Part shown: positions 1 to 10,167 of the stretch, in pieces
How positions within the stretch are numbered: position 1 is the stretch's first letter
How the letters are laid out: the number at the start of each line of letters is the position of its first letter
NCBI RefSeq assembly: GCF_014643455.1
Contig: NZ_BMJM01000008.1
Coordinates: forward strand, 1 to 64,000
Reading direction: 5' to 3'
Length of the DNA: 64,000 bases
From: Sandarakinorhabdus glacialis
GTDB taxonomy: Bacteria; Pseudomonadota; Alphaproteobacteria; Sphingomonadales; Sphingomonadaceae
The notes under the pieces: model-generated
What the model saw: only the letters and a program-made list of their open reading frames with translations
What the model was told of the DNA's origin: nothing
The model's database searches: none
Made by a program: the position numbers and the translations under genes

Positions 1-170
1 CTATGACCACCCGACCCCACGCGCAACCCCCTTTCAACCCAACATGACAGATTTTTGAAAGCCAAGAGGGAAAAGGACATGGAAATAGTGGGAATTGAAG
101 GAGGAAAGGGTCATTTTTTTCAGGAGCAACGCAAACCCCCCGCAGCCAATCTGGACCGAATCAAGCCGAA

Positions 171-590
171 TCAGCTCGAGATATAGTCCTTCATCGCAGC
201 GGCTTCGGATTCGGCCTGTTCGATTCGACGCTTCACCAGATCGCCGATCGAGACCAGGCCGAGGATCTGGCCGTCGTCGACAACGGGGAGATGGCGAAAG
301 CGGCGGTCGGTCATCACTTCCATCGATTTGATGACGCTTTGGGATGGCGGCGCTGTGACGACGGGTGACGACATGATGTCAGCTGCCGTTGCCTGGAGAA
401 TCGCGGCGCCGTGAGTGTGCAAGCCGGCGCAGATATCGCGTTCGCTAACGAGGCCGACGATACCCCCGTCGTCGAGAACGAGCACGGCGCCGATCCGGTG
501 CGTGTAAAGCAACGCCGTGATGTCACTGACGACGGTATCGCGGGCTACCGATATCAGCGGCTTCTTGCCGCTGAGAATTGATCCGATCAT
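171..590 (-). CDS. CBS domain-pair protein
   Basis: A 139-residue protein made almost entirely of two CBS domains (about residues 10-60 and 75-128), with the typical hydrophobic runs GAVLVLDDGGIVGLVSERDI and HLPVVDDGQILGLVSIGDLV. CBS pairs (Bateman modules) bind adenosine ligands such as AMP or ATP and usually regulate a partner; no enzymatic domain is attached, so this is a stand-alone soluble regulator. The start at 590 is chosen because GGAG lies six bases upstream and the residues before it in the longer frame have no CBS character. It is divergent from the small membrane protein at 663. Its target cannot be told from the sequence. Confidence 0.9.
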   Translation of the reverse strand: MIGSILSGKKPLISVARDTVVSDITALLYTHRIGAVLVLDDGGIVGLVSERDICAGLHTHGAAILQATAADIMSSPVVTAPPSQSVIKSMEVMTDRRFRHLPVVDDGQILGLVSIGDLVKRRIEQAESEAAAMKDYISS

Positions 591-662
591 GACGATCTCC
601 CCAAAAGGGCGTCTTATGCGCCACCGGGCAATCATCGCCCGATTCGCTTCGGAAGGCAAAGC

Positions 663-971
663 ATGAACCCGGCTGATCAGGGTCACATCGAAACGCGGCC
701 CGGGACGTCGCAGCGCAGCAACGGCGATCATTGGCGCCGGTTTCGCCGGTTGATGGTGTTGATGACTGTTGTCGCGCTCGGCACGGCCGGGTTTGCGATA
801 TGGCGGATGCGTGCCGATGGCGTGCCGTTCCACCTGCACTTCATCATCGCGATGGGCGGCGGGATCTTTCTCGCGTTGCTTTTGGCCGGCGCGCTGATGG
901 GCCTGGCATTCGTATCGAACCGGTCGGGGCATGACGAAACGGTCGGGGATAGCGAACTCAACGAAGACTGA
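663..971 (+). CDS. Small two-helix membrane protein, function unknown
   Basis: A 102-residue protein with a charged, Arg-rich N-terminus (about 1-30) and two hydrophobic segments, about residues 31-46 and 60-85, ending in an acidic tail. GGAAGG lies upstream of the ATG at a good distance. No family is recognised; the pattern is an inner-membrane hairpin with both ends cytoplasmic (inferred from the positive N-terminus). It is divergent from the CBS-domain gene, with about 70 bases between the starts that must hold both promoters, so co-regulation is possible but not shown. Confidence 0.7.
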   Translation: MNPADQGHIETRPGTSQRSNGDHWRRFRRLMVLMTVVALGTAGFAIWRMRADGVPFHLHFIIAMGGGIFLALLLAGALMGLAFVSNRSGHDETVGDSELNED

Positions 972-990
972 GCGCCATTGGTGATGACCG

Positions 991-1020
991 CCCTGCCCTG
1001 CCGAATGCGGCAGGACAGGG
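991..1020. terminator. Hairpin between convergent genes
   Basis: CCCTGCCCTGCCG and CGGCAGGACAGGG form an almost perfect 13-bp inverted repeat with a short loop, placed between the stop codons of two convergent genes. It can act as a terminator for both strands, though neither side has a clear U-tract. Confidence 0.5.
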
Positions 1021-1027
1021 CTATCGA

Positions 1028-2152
1028 TCAGCCTTCGGTCGACGCGTCCACAGCGACTTTGCGCGGCCGGCCACGGCGGCGTGGTGCAGCGGCCTCGCCC
1101 GCATCGGGTTCGACCGCAGCAGCTTCGAACAGCGTTGTTTCAGGCACGACTGCTTCGACAACCGGCGCTTCGCGGCGAGGCGCGCGCTCGGCACGAGGTG
1201 CGCGAACCGGGCGCTCGGCAGCGACATCGACGGGCTCGGGGCGACTAACCCGCAAGGTCGCTGGACCGGGCAAGCCCGGGATTGGGCCTTCGCCCGTTGC
1301 AGCGGCATCATATACGGGACGCACTTCGGCGGGCCGCTGACTGTCAGCAGCCCTTTGGCCTTCGCCCGGACGCTGGGCGTCCGGGCGGCGCTCGGCACGA
1401 TCCCGGCGCTCGCCGCGCGGTGCGTCGTCGCGGTTGCGGCTTCCGGCATAAGGCTGGCGATCGCGATTGCCTTCGACTTCGCGGCGCGGCTGCTGGTCGC
1501 GCTGCTGCTGGTCGCGATTTACCGCGCCATTGTTGTTATCGGCCTCGCGGCGCGGCTCACGCTGGATGTTGTCGCGATTATTGTCGCGGATCGGACGATC
1601 GCGGTTTGGCCGCTCCTCGCGCCAATTGGCTCGTTGCTCGTTGCGGGGCTCGTTGCGAGATTCGTCGCGGCGCGGCTCGTTGCGCGGCTGTTCATTGCGC
1701 GGCTCGTCGCGACGATTATCGTCACGGCGTGGTTCTTCGCGGCGCGATTGCGGTTCCTCGCGGCGGGGCTCGTCGCGATTGTTGTCGATCCGGTCATCAT
1801 CGCCATCGTCGTCGCTGTCATCACCATCGGCGTCGTTGGCGGCATAACCGGCGCTGTCGTCTTCGTAGAATTCGCGGCGACGCTGGGAATTCTGATCGGG
1901 CTGCTTGTCGCGATAGTCGCCGAGGACGCGGTAATAATGATCCGCATACTGGAGGTAATATTCGGCGGTGACGCGGTCGCCGGCTTGCTGCGCATCACGG
2001 GCCAGGGCGCGATATTTCTCGAGCAACTGGCTGGCATTGCCGCGCTGGCGGTTGTCGAGCCGATTGCCGTAATTGTTGCCGCCCGTCATCTGCTGCGGGC
2101 GCGGACCACTGTTGCCGCCGCGGCGCCGCCGGTTCTGGTTATTCCTGATCAA
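1028..2152 (-). CDS. DUF4167 protein with long Arg/Asn/Asp-rich disordered region
   Basis: The first 80 residues match the alphaproteobacterial DUF4167 domain: an Arg/Asn-rich start (IRNNQNRRRRGG) followed by the helical stretch ASQLLEKYRALARDAQQAGD and the AEYYLQYADHYYRVL motif. After it come about 200 residues of low complexity, with repeats such as RREEPRRDD and PRNEQPRNEP, and an AT-hook-like RRGRPRK near the C-terminus. The TTG at 2152 is preferred: GGGGA lies seven bases upstream and it begins exactly where family members begin; an in-frame ATG at 2302 would add 50 unconserved residues. The family is thought to bind nucleic acid, but no function is established. Confidence 0.85.
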   Translation of the reverse strand: MIRNNQNRRRRGGNSGPRPQQMTGGNNYGNRLDNRQRGNASQLLEKYRALARDAQQAGDRVTAEYYLQYADHYYRVLGDYRDKQPDQNSQRRREFYEDDSAGYAANDADGDDSDDDGDDDRIDNNRDEPRREEPQSRREEPRRDDNRRDEPRNEQPRNEPRRDESRNEPRNEQRANWREERPNRDRPIRDNNRDNIQREPRREADNNNGAVNRDQQQRDQQPRREVEGNRDRQPYAGSRNRDDAPRGERRDRAERRPDAQRPGEGQRAADSQRPAEVRPVYDAAATGEGPIPGLPGPATLRVSRPEPVDVAAERPVRAPRAERAPRREAPVVEAVVPETTLFEAAAVEPDAGEAAAPRRRGRPRKVAVDASTEG

Positions 2153-2381
2153 CTTCGCGTCCCCGTGTAAACGGACGGCCTTCGCCGTGATGCTGGCATG
2201 TTCGACCGTGTTTCCGGCGGGTTCCCGTGGCGCATCCCCTGATGGGCCGAGGGCAAATCGTTGCCGGAGCTTCAATGTCGAAGGATAGAGGATATGATCC
2301 ACTCCACCTGCGTCGCTCCGTAGACGGCTTTCGTCAGGCTTCCAAGCGAAAAGTTAAGTCGGTGGCGGCAGCGCCGGTCGC

Positions 2382-3185
2382 TCAGCGCGGCACCTTGGGT
2401 GCCATGCTGGCCATGACCTCGAACAATTGCCGCGGGTTGCTGCGCATGAGGTCGAGCAGCTGGAGTTCGGCAGCACCGGCGCGGCCGACCGGGATTTCGG
2501 GTGTGTCTGTGGCCAGGGCATCGAGGATCTGGGTCGCGGCTTCGTCGATCGAGATGCCGGCGTTGACCGGGTCGTCGTTGGGGCCGTTGACGCTGCCGTC
2601 GCCCTTCAAGGCATTAGCGGCGATCGAGGTGGCGACGAATCCCGGTGTCACGACGTGGACGGTGATGCCGTATTGCGCAGTTTCGGCGCGCAGGGCGTCG
2701 GACCAGCCGACCATGGCGTGCTTGGCGGCGCAATAGGCGGTGCGCAGCGGCGAGCCGACCTTGCCGGCGACCGAGGCATTGTTGACGATGGCGCCGGTGC
2801 CGCGCTTGACCATGGCCGGCATGACGAGCTGGGTCAGGCGCAGTGGCGCGAAGAAATCGACGTCCATGATCGTGCGATAAACGTCGAAATCGGTGTCGAG
2901 CGCGAGGCTGCGCTGCGAGATGCCGGCGTTGTTGACAAGGATGTCGATGCCGCCGGTTTTCGCCTCGGCTTCGGCAACGATCGCCGGCAGGCCGGCGAGG
3001 TCGGTGGCTTCGAACGGCAGGATCATGGTGTCTGACTGGCAGCGGCCGGCGACTTCGGCGAGGGCTTCGGCGCGGCGGCCGGACAGGACGAGGCGGGCAC
3101 CGGCACGGGCGAACGCCGTCGCGAGGCCGGCTCCGATGCCGGAGGAAGCGCCGGTGATCCAGATCGTCTTGCCGGTGAAGTCCAT
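2382..3185 (-). CDS. SDR family NAD(P)-dependent oxidoreductase
   Basis: A 267-residue classical short-chain dehydrogenase. Seen: the cofactor-binding TGASSGIG at residues 11-18, NNAG at 85-88, and the catalytic Ser138, Tyr151 and Lys155 (YCAAK). Arg37-Arg38 at the end of the second strand favours NADP over NAD (inference). The start at 3185 has AGGAG seven bases upstream; the longer open frame above it lies within the NnrU gene. It is the last gene of the minus-strand peptide-transporter operon, 19 bases after nnrU. The substrate is unknown. Confidence 0.9.
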   Translation of the reverse strand: MDFTGKTIWITGASSGIGAGLATAFARAGARLVLSGRRAEALAEVAGRCQSDTMILPFEATDLAGLPAIVAEAEAKTGGIDILVNNAGISQRSLALDTDFDVYRTIMDVDFFAPLRLTQLVMPAMVKRGTGAIVNNASVAGKVGSPLRTAYCAAKHAMVGWSDALRAETAQYGITVHVVTPGFVATSIAANALKGDGSVNGPNDDPVNAGISIDEAATQILDALATDTPEIPVGRAGAAELQLLDLMRSNPRQLFEVMASMAPKVPR

Positions 3186-3204
3186 GTCGATGCTCCTGAA
3201 AAGG

Positions 3205-3882
3205 TCAGCCGAATCGCAGTGCCGGCACGCCGACAACCAGGGGGTGACCCCATAGCAGCAGCGCCCAGAGCACCAGCCCGCCGAGGGCGGCGACCATGCC
3301 GGGCATCGCACTGCTCCATGGCAACCGGCCGCGAAGCTGGGCGCCGAAGGGAATGAAGCCCGTGGCGCGGATATGTTCGCCGTAGCCGGGCGTGGCGGCA
3401 CGCTTCTTGATGTCCTGCATGCGGGCGCCGAACAGGGCGAGGACGAGGATGCCGCTGGCGAGAACGATGGTGCGGCTGTCGGCACTGAGGGCGATGTGGA
3501 CGATTGCCCAGATGGCGAAACTCCACATCATCGGGTGGCGGGTGATGCGCTGGACGCCGCGCGGGCTGCCGCCGGAGGGCATGCCCATCAAGGCCGGATT
3601 GGGGGCGGTGACCGAGCCGACGAACAGGATGGCGGCGAAAAGCATCAGCGCGGGTGCGACGGCATAGGCCCAGCCGGGCGTGTCCCAAAGGCGGTCCGGC
3701 GGGATGGCGCGCCAGATCAGTATTGCCCAGGCCAGCGAGCCGAGCGCGACGATGCTGTAGAGCAGCAGGAAGCCCTTTTCGCCGATCGCGCGAACGAGCG
3801 GGGCACGCAGCGGGTGCGACAGGACTTCGTGGCTGCCGACGAACAGCGAGACCGCGACGATCAGGAGGCCGATGTCGGTCAT
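3205..3882 (-). CDS. NnrU family membrane protein
   Basis: A 225-residue multi-pass protein of the NnrU family, with about six hydrophobic segments and the family motif around GVQRITRHPMMWSFAIWAIVH near residue 110, which resembles the isoprenylcysteine-methyltransferase fold. NnrU was named for a role near nitric oxide reduction genes, but no denitrification gene is present here and its activity is not established. The start overlaps the stop of the upstream amidohydrolase by four bases (ATGA), so the two are translationally coupled. Confidence 0.85.
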   Translation of the reverse strand: MTDIGLLIVAVSLFVGSHEVLSHPLRAPLVRAIGEKGFLLLYSIVALGSLAWAILIWRAIPPDRLWDTPGWAYAVAPALMLFAAILFVGSVTAPNPALMGMPSGGSPRGVQRITRHPMMWSFAIWAIVHIALSADSRTIVLASGILVLALFGARMQDIKKRAATPGYGEHIRATGFIPFGAQLRGRLPWSSAMPGMVAALGGLVLWALLLWGHPLVVGVPALRFG

Positions 3883-5173
3883 TGGCGATACTGGAAGGGC
3901 AACGCGCCCGGCGCGAGGTCACGGTAGCGATCGCGGAGTTCGGTCTGCCGCGACGTCATCGGTTGGGCGATGCCGTCGATGAAGACGGCAACCGGCGCCG
4001 AGGCGAGTTCGAGAGGGTCGCCGTCCCAGACGACGACATCGCCGCGCTTGCCGGCCTCGAGAGTGCCGAGATCGGCGAGACCGAAAATTTGCGCCGGGAC
4101 ACGAGTGATTGCCGCGAGTGCCTGGCCGCGCGTGAGGCCGGCACCGCCGGGGACAGCGGCCTGTGCTACGGCGTTGCCGGCCTGGTACGGCAGGTTGCGC
4201 GCCTGGGTTCCTGAATCGCCGCCGAAGATGCCGAAGCCGACATCGACGCCGGCGGCGACCAGCCGGCCGACGTTGGAGCGCGTCGAAGCGAGAGTTTCGA
4301 AGCTGTCGGGCAGGTCGAACAGCGGCAGGGTGATGACCGGCACGCGGGCAGCGGCGATCTTGTCGGCGACGAGCCAGCCTTCGCGGGCGCCGATCAGGAT
4401 GATGCGAAGTTTGGGGAATTCGCGGAGCAGGCCGAGGACGGCGGTGAGGTCGCTGGCGCGCTCGGCGTGGATGACGGCGGGGATGCGGCCTTCGACCACC
4501 GGGACCAGGGCAGAAGCGTCGATGCGCTTGATCAGCGAGCCGCGCTCGAGGCCTGACTCGAAGGCGGCGGGGTTGCGGGCGAAACGCTGGGCCTCGGCGA
4601 AGCCGTTACGCAGGTTGAGCCACGCGGCGGGGCGCGAACCGCCCGCTATACGCGCGCCGTCCTCGCCCATTTCGATGAGCTGGAAGGCGCGCGGGCGCAG
4701 CAGGATATCGCCTGTTGCAGCGAGGCTGATGATGGCGCCCTGCCCGGCAAAGATCTCGCCGGCCATCTCGGGGCCGACGACGGCGCGGGTGACGCCGCCG
4801 ACGCGATTGATGGCGATCGGCGTCGACAGCGCGTTGATGGCGGGAGCGATGTCGATGGCGGCCGAGAACGGCGAGGTGCGGGCGCGGGCATCGTTGGTTT
4901 GCGGGACCGCATCGACTTCATTGATGCCGAGGTTCGACATGCCTGCGATAAGGCCGGGCGTGACAAATTTGCCGGTGGCGTCGATGACGGTGGCCCCGGC
5001 GGGGATGACGAGCCCCTGCCCCACTGCGGCGATGCGGCCGTCGCGGACGATGACCGTCCCATTGGCGATGCTGGTTTCGCCGACCGCCGTAAGAACGGTG
5101 CCGCCGGTGATGGCGATGGTGGCGGCGGTTGCAGGGCTGGCCAGCAATAGCGCGAGGATGAGGCCGAAACGCT

Positions 5174-5177
<4 letters not shown>
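3879..5177 (-). CDS. Amidohydrolase-family protein with degraded metal site
   Basis: A 432-residue exported protein: a signal peptide (MKRFGLILALLLASPATAA) then the amidohydrolase N-terminal strand domain (GGTVLTAVGETSIANGTVIV) and the C-terminal return (LGTLEAGKRGDVVVWDGDP). The metal-binding HxH that normally follows VTPGLID is replaced by GMSNLG, the second histidine region reads ILIGAREGW, and the usual HSD region reads FGGD; one histidine (VIHAE) remains. The catalytic metal site is therefore probably lost or altered. It overlaps the stop of the intact amidohydrolase upstream by four bases, which suggests the two products act together. The substrate is unknown; imidazolonepropionase-like enzymes are the closest broad group. 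Confidence 0.85.
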
Positions 5178-6585
<1,408 letters not shown>

Positions 6586-6586
<1 letters not shown>

Positions 6587-8367
6587 CAATTGACCCCGTG
6601 CATCCAGCGCTTGAGCAGCGGCGAGATCGCCAACAGCACGGCGCCGATGATCGCCGAGGCGATGCCGATGGTCTGGAAGACGCCGGCATAGGTGGCGAGG
6701 CTGACACCGAGATTGGTGACCTCGCCGCCGACGGTTTCGACGCTGGCGACCTGCGCCACGATACCGCCGACATATTGCGCCACCGAGATCGACAGGAACC
6801 ATACCCCCATCATCATGCCGACGATCCGGGCGATCGACAGCTTGGTGATCATGCTGAGCCCCACCGGCGAGATGCAGAGTTCGGCCATCGAATGGATCAG
6901 GTAGAGGCCGGCCAGCCACCAGAGTGCGACCTTGTAGTCGGGACCGGCAAAGGTCGTGCCCAGGACGAGGAAGAGGAAGCCGAGGCCGACGCCGATCAGC
7001 GCGATGCCGAATTTGACCGGAATGCCGGGTTCGAGGCCGCGTGCCGCCAGTCGAGTCCACATCATGCTGAACAGCGGCGCCAGCAAGACGATGAAGAAGG
7101 CGTTGAAGAACTGCGTCTGGCCGGCGCTGATCGAAAACAAGCCGAATATGGATAGCTCGGTGTTGCGATCGGCGAACAGCGTCAGCGACGAGCCGGCTTG
7201 CTCGAACAGCGTCCAGAAGGTGACGTTGAAGACAATGAGCACCATCGCCGCCAGCATCATCTGGAATTCGGCCTTGTTGCCGACACGGTACGACCAGACG
7301 AGGATCGCCGGCAGCCCGATGATGAAGGTCAGGAACAGCGCCTTGCCCAGCACGGGCAGCGCGACGAGATAGCCGATGATGCCCTGGCCTTCGACCGGCG
7401 CCGGTGCATCGAGCGTGTTCGAGAACAACAGCCAGGGGATGACCACGGCGGCGACCGAGAGCAGATAAATCAGCCGCGAGCGATCGGGACCGGCGGCGGC
7501 TGGCGCCTCACCGTATCCGTCGAGACGGCCGCCGTCGAACTGGATCAGCGCCCAGGCGACCAGCATGCCGAGCGCCGCGAGTCCGAAACCGGCCCACCAG
7601 CCGAACGCGACGGCGAGGAAGGGACAGAGGATCTGCGAGCCGAGCGAGCCGAGGTTGATGCCCATGTAGAAGATGGTGAAACCGGCGTCGCGGCGCTGGT
7701 CGCCCTTGGCGTAGAGCGAGCCGACCATCGTCGAGATGTTGGGCTTGAAGAAGCCGTTGCCGATGACGATCAGCGAGAGCGCCGTCAGCATGATGCCGAC
7801 ATACAAAGGCGAACGCTCGGCATCGCTGGCGAAGCCGCCCTTGGCGATCGTCCGGGCCGCGGTGCCGTCGGCGGCGAGCAGGTCGACCGAGCCGTCGTCG
7901 CGGCCCTTGATCTGCAGCCGTTGGCCGCCATCCACGACGAACTGCTTGTTGGTGCCGTCGGCGGCGGTTTCGGCGAGGACTTCGTGGCGGACACCGTCGT
8001 AGGTCGCAAAAGGCTTGGCCGTGTCGCCGCCGAAGCAGAGCATGAGATAACCAGCGGCCATGATCAGCGCGCCGAACTTCACGGCGCGCTTCGAGCCGAG
8101 GTAGCGATCCGCCAGCAGGCCGCCGACAAATGGGGTCAAATAGACGAGGCTCATATAGGCGCCGTACATGCCGTTGCCGACGCGGTCGTTGAAGATGAAA
8201 TGCTGGGTGAGATAGAGCACCAGCAGCGCCCGCATGCCGTAGAAGCCGAAGCGTTCCCACATCTCGGTGGTGAACAGCCGGGCGAGTTGTGCCGGATGGC
8301 CGAACCATTGCGGGCGGCTGTCGTGCGGCCCTGCGGCGATCGGCGCGGCGCCAACGCTATCGGTCAA
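6586..8367 (-). CDS. POT/PTR family peptide MFS transporter
   Basis: A 593-residue inner-membrane proton-coupled oligopeptide transporter. The family signature ExxERFxxYG is seen near the N-terminus as EMWERFGFYGMRALL, followed by repeated hydrophobic segments and the PTR motif FTIFYMGINLGSLGSQILCP. A loop of about 70 residues between helices near residue 150 is unusually long. The start is uncertain: the TTG at 8367 has GGGAG seven bases upstream and fits the family N-terminus; an ATG at 8640 would run into the divergent nitroreductase gene. It heads a five-gene operon with two amidohydrolases, NnrU and an SDR, suggesting uptake and breakdown of peptides or amides. Confidence 0.9.
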
Positions 8368-8491
8368 ATTATCAACTCCCGAACCCTTTGCGGCGATTTC
8401 GCTCGCCGTTATGCGGGCGACGATAGCGAGCGATTGCCGGGTGCGGAAGGGGGAGAGTGGCGGGGGCCGCCGTGCCGGGCTAGAAGGCCGG

Positions 8492-9076
8492 ATGACCGAG
8501 TTCAACGATATCAGTTCCCCGGCCGCGCTGTTGGCGACGCGGCGATCGGGCAAGGCGCGCGACATGGGTGCGCCCGGGCCATCGGCGGTGCAGAAGCACG
8601 CGATCCTGGCGGCGGCAATGCGCGTGCCCGACCATGGCAAGCTGGCGCCCTGGCGGTTCGTGACCGTGGAAGACGACCGGCGCGCGGCGCTGAGCGCGGC
8701 GATGGAAGCAATCTATGTGGCGGAAAAGCCCGACGCCGGACGGTTGGAGCGCGAGGCGATCCGGGGTTTTGCCCTGCAGGCGCCGTGGCTGGTGATCGTC
8801 ATGGCGCGGCCGGACCCGGCAAGCCATATTCCGGCTTGGGAGCAGGAGCTGTCAGTCGGTACGGCGACGGGATTCCTCTGCATGGCGGCGCACTCGCAAG
8901 GGTTTGTGGCGAATTGGCTGACGGGGTGGCCGGCTTATTCGCCGGGGGTGCTGGCGCTGGTCGGCGAAGCGGGGGAGCGGATTGCCGGGTTCATCTTTGT
9001 CGGGACGCCGACGCGCGAACTGGAGGAGCGGCCTCGGCCGGCGTTCGGGGATGTGGTGCGCGCCTGGGAGGGATGA
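8492..9076 (+). CDS. Nitroreductase family protein
   Basis: A 194-residue FMN-dependent nitroreductase of the YdjA-like type. Seen: the N-terminal RRSGK for the FMN phosphate, PDHGKLAPWRF in the position of the usual PS-N-QPW motif, and GFLCMAAHSQGFVANWLTGW in the dimer core. The family reduces nitro groups, quinones or enones with NAD(P)H; the substrate is not evident. It is divergent from the peptide transporter, with about 120 bases between the starts. Confidence 0.85.
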   Translation: MTEFNDISSPAALLATRRSGKARDMGAPGPSAVQKHAILAAAMRVPDHGKLAPWRFVTVEDDRRAALSAAMEAIYVAEKPDAGRLEREAIRGFALQAPWLVIVMARPDPASHIPAWEQELSVGTATGFLCMAAHSQGFVANWLTGWPAYSPGVLALVGEAGERIAGFIFVGTPTRELEERPRPAFGDVVRAWEG

Positions 9077-9240
9077 GCGGGTGCTTTCAGGCTGTCGCAA
9101 ACGTTAACATTTTCTGCATTTTCCGCTTTCGCCGGTTTTTGCAGGGTTGGCGAAGTGCCTCGAAGCGGGAATGTCGGGATAGCCGAAAGAGGGCTTGTAG
9201 GACAGGGGCTTCCGCAATCGGCGGGTGCTGGCGTGGGGCG

Positions 9241-9274
9241 CGATGGATGCTGAAACGAGTTCAGCATGACGATT
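9241..9274 (+). repeat. Dispersed palindromic repeat, single half-element
   Basis: Contains GATGGATGCTGAAACGAGTTCAGCATGACG, in which TGCTGAA and TTCAGCA form a hairpin. Near-identical half-elements occur at about 29.4-29.5 kb and 39.46-39.55 kb, there in facing pairs; here only one half is present, just 3' of the DUF2807 gene. Confidence 0.75.
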
Positions 9275-9284
9275 TCTTCATTGA

Positions 9285-9974
9285 TCAGGCGCAGTCGATG
9301 GAGCCGCTGCCAGCCTTTGAAATGGCGCATTTGGCGCCGCCGCGGATGCGGATGTCGCCCGAGCCGGCGACCGAGCCGCTGGCGGTGGTGGTGGCGAACG
9401 CGTTGACGTTACCCGAGCCGCTGACCGAGACCGACAGGGTGGCGGTCTTCAGCGCGGCGAGATCGAGGTCGCCCGAGCCGGCGACCGAGGCGCGGGTTTC
9501 GCTGCTGGTACCGGCGGCGGCGACCTTGCCCGAGCCGGCGACCGAGAAGCGCGTCGTTGCCGATTTGACGCTCGGCAGGCGGAGATTGCCCGAACCGGCG
9601 ACGCTGGCGCCGAATTCGGGGGTGTCGATGCGATCGACGGTGACATCGCCCGAGCCGGCGACCTTGGCGGCGCGCAGCATCGGCACGGTGACGACGAAGC
9701 GCGTCTTGCCGTTCTGGCCGAGGCTGTTCCAGTTCCAGCCGCTGTTTTTCTTGTTGCCGATTACGAGTTCGCCGTCTTCGACGCGGACTTCGAGGCGGTC
9801 GAGCGCTGCGACTTCGCCGCTGCCGCGGACGCTAATCGCTTTGCCGGTGATGACCTGGACGTCGGATGCACCGGCGACGGCGATGCGGTCGAACGTGCCG
9901 ACGGTGTAGTTGCGGTCGGCGGCGCTGGCGGCGGCGGGGATTAGGGCGCTGGCGAGGAGAAGGCGGACGATCAT
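9285..9974 (-). CDS. DUF2807 (head GIN domain) exported protein
   Basis: A 229-residue protein with a signal peptide (MIVRLLLASALIPAAASA) and the DUF2807 beta-helical domain. The motif VAGSG-(D/N/K) recurs at regular spacing at least six times (KVAGSGDVTV, SVAGSGNLRL, SVAGSGKVAA, SVAGSGDLDL, SVSGSGNVNA, SVAGSGDIRI), as expected for rungs of a parallel beta-helix. Two cysteines sit near the C-terminus (AKCAISKAGSGSIDC). The function of the family is unknown; it is probably periplasmic or outer-membrane associated. Confidence 0.9.
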   Translation of the reverse strand: MIVRLLLASALIPAAASAADRNYTVGTFDRIAVAGASDVQVITGKAISVRGSGEVAALDRLEVRVEDGELVIGNKKNSGWNWNSLGQNGKTRFVVTVPMLRAAKVAGSGDVTVDRIDTPEFGASVAGSGNLRLPSVKSATTRFSVAGSGKVAAAGTSSETRASVAGSGDLDLAALKTATLSVSVSGSGNVNAFATTTASGSVAGSGDIRIRGGAKCAISKAGSGSIDCA

Positions 9975-9997
9975 GGCGGGGCTCCTGTGTTGGTTAG

Positions 9998-10026
9998 ATA
10001 ATACACAGGGTGTTTGGGTTGGGCAA
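9998..10026 (-). promoter_or_regulatory. Candidate promoter of the DUF2807 gene
   Basis: On the minus strand TTGCCC and TATTAT are spaced by exactly 17 bases, ending about 24 bases before the ATG. The -10 region overlaps one arm of an inverted repeat, CCTGTGT (9984-9990) and ACACAGG (10003-10009), a possible operator. Confidence 0.45.
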
Positions 10027-10129
10027 GGGCGTTTGATTGGGGGATTGGGAGATGGGCCCCGGCCTTCGCCGGGGTGACGGGGAAGGGTGGAGTGACGGGG
10101 CCGATCTGCACAGAGTCACCCACCCCCGG

Positions 10130-10153
10130 CCCCTCCCTTGAAGAAGGGAGGGG
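10130..10153 (-). terminator. Hairpin after cdnL
   Basis: CCCCTCCCTT and AAGGGAGGGG form a 10-bp stem with a four-base loop, 15 bases beyond the cdnL stop. It belongs to a group of similar C/G-rich hairpins at gene ends in this window. Confidence 0.55.
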
Positions 10154-10167
10154 GGAAGATGAGTGCT

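Noticed and set aside
1..170. First 170 bases, including an open frame starting at 95
   Set aside because: The frame runs antisense into the CBS gene and has no family pattern; no other gene or clear terminator is visible.
1282..2170. Long plus-strand frames over the DUF4167 repeat region, some looking like hydrophobic membrane proteins
   Set aside because: The repetitive Arg/Asp/Glu codons read in reverse give Ala/Val/Ile-rich or Arg-rich strings; the minus-strand product matches a known family.
9331..9660. Regular recurrence of GCCCGAGCCGGCGACCGA, considered as a CRISPR or DNA repeat array
   Set aside because: The units encode the VAGSG rungs of the DUF2807 beta-helix; there are no unique spacers of constant length outside the coding pattern.
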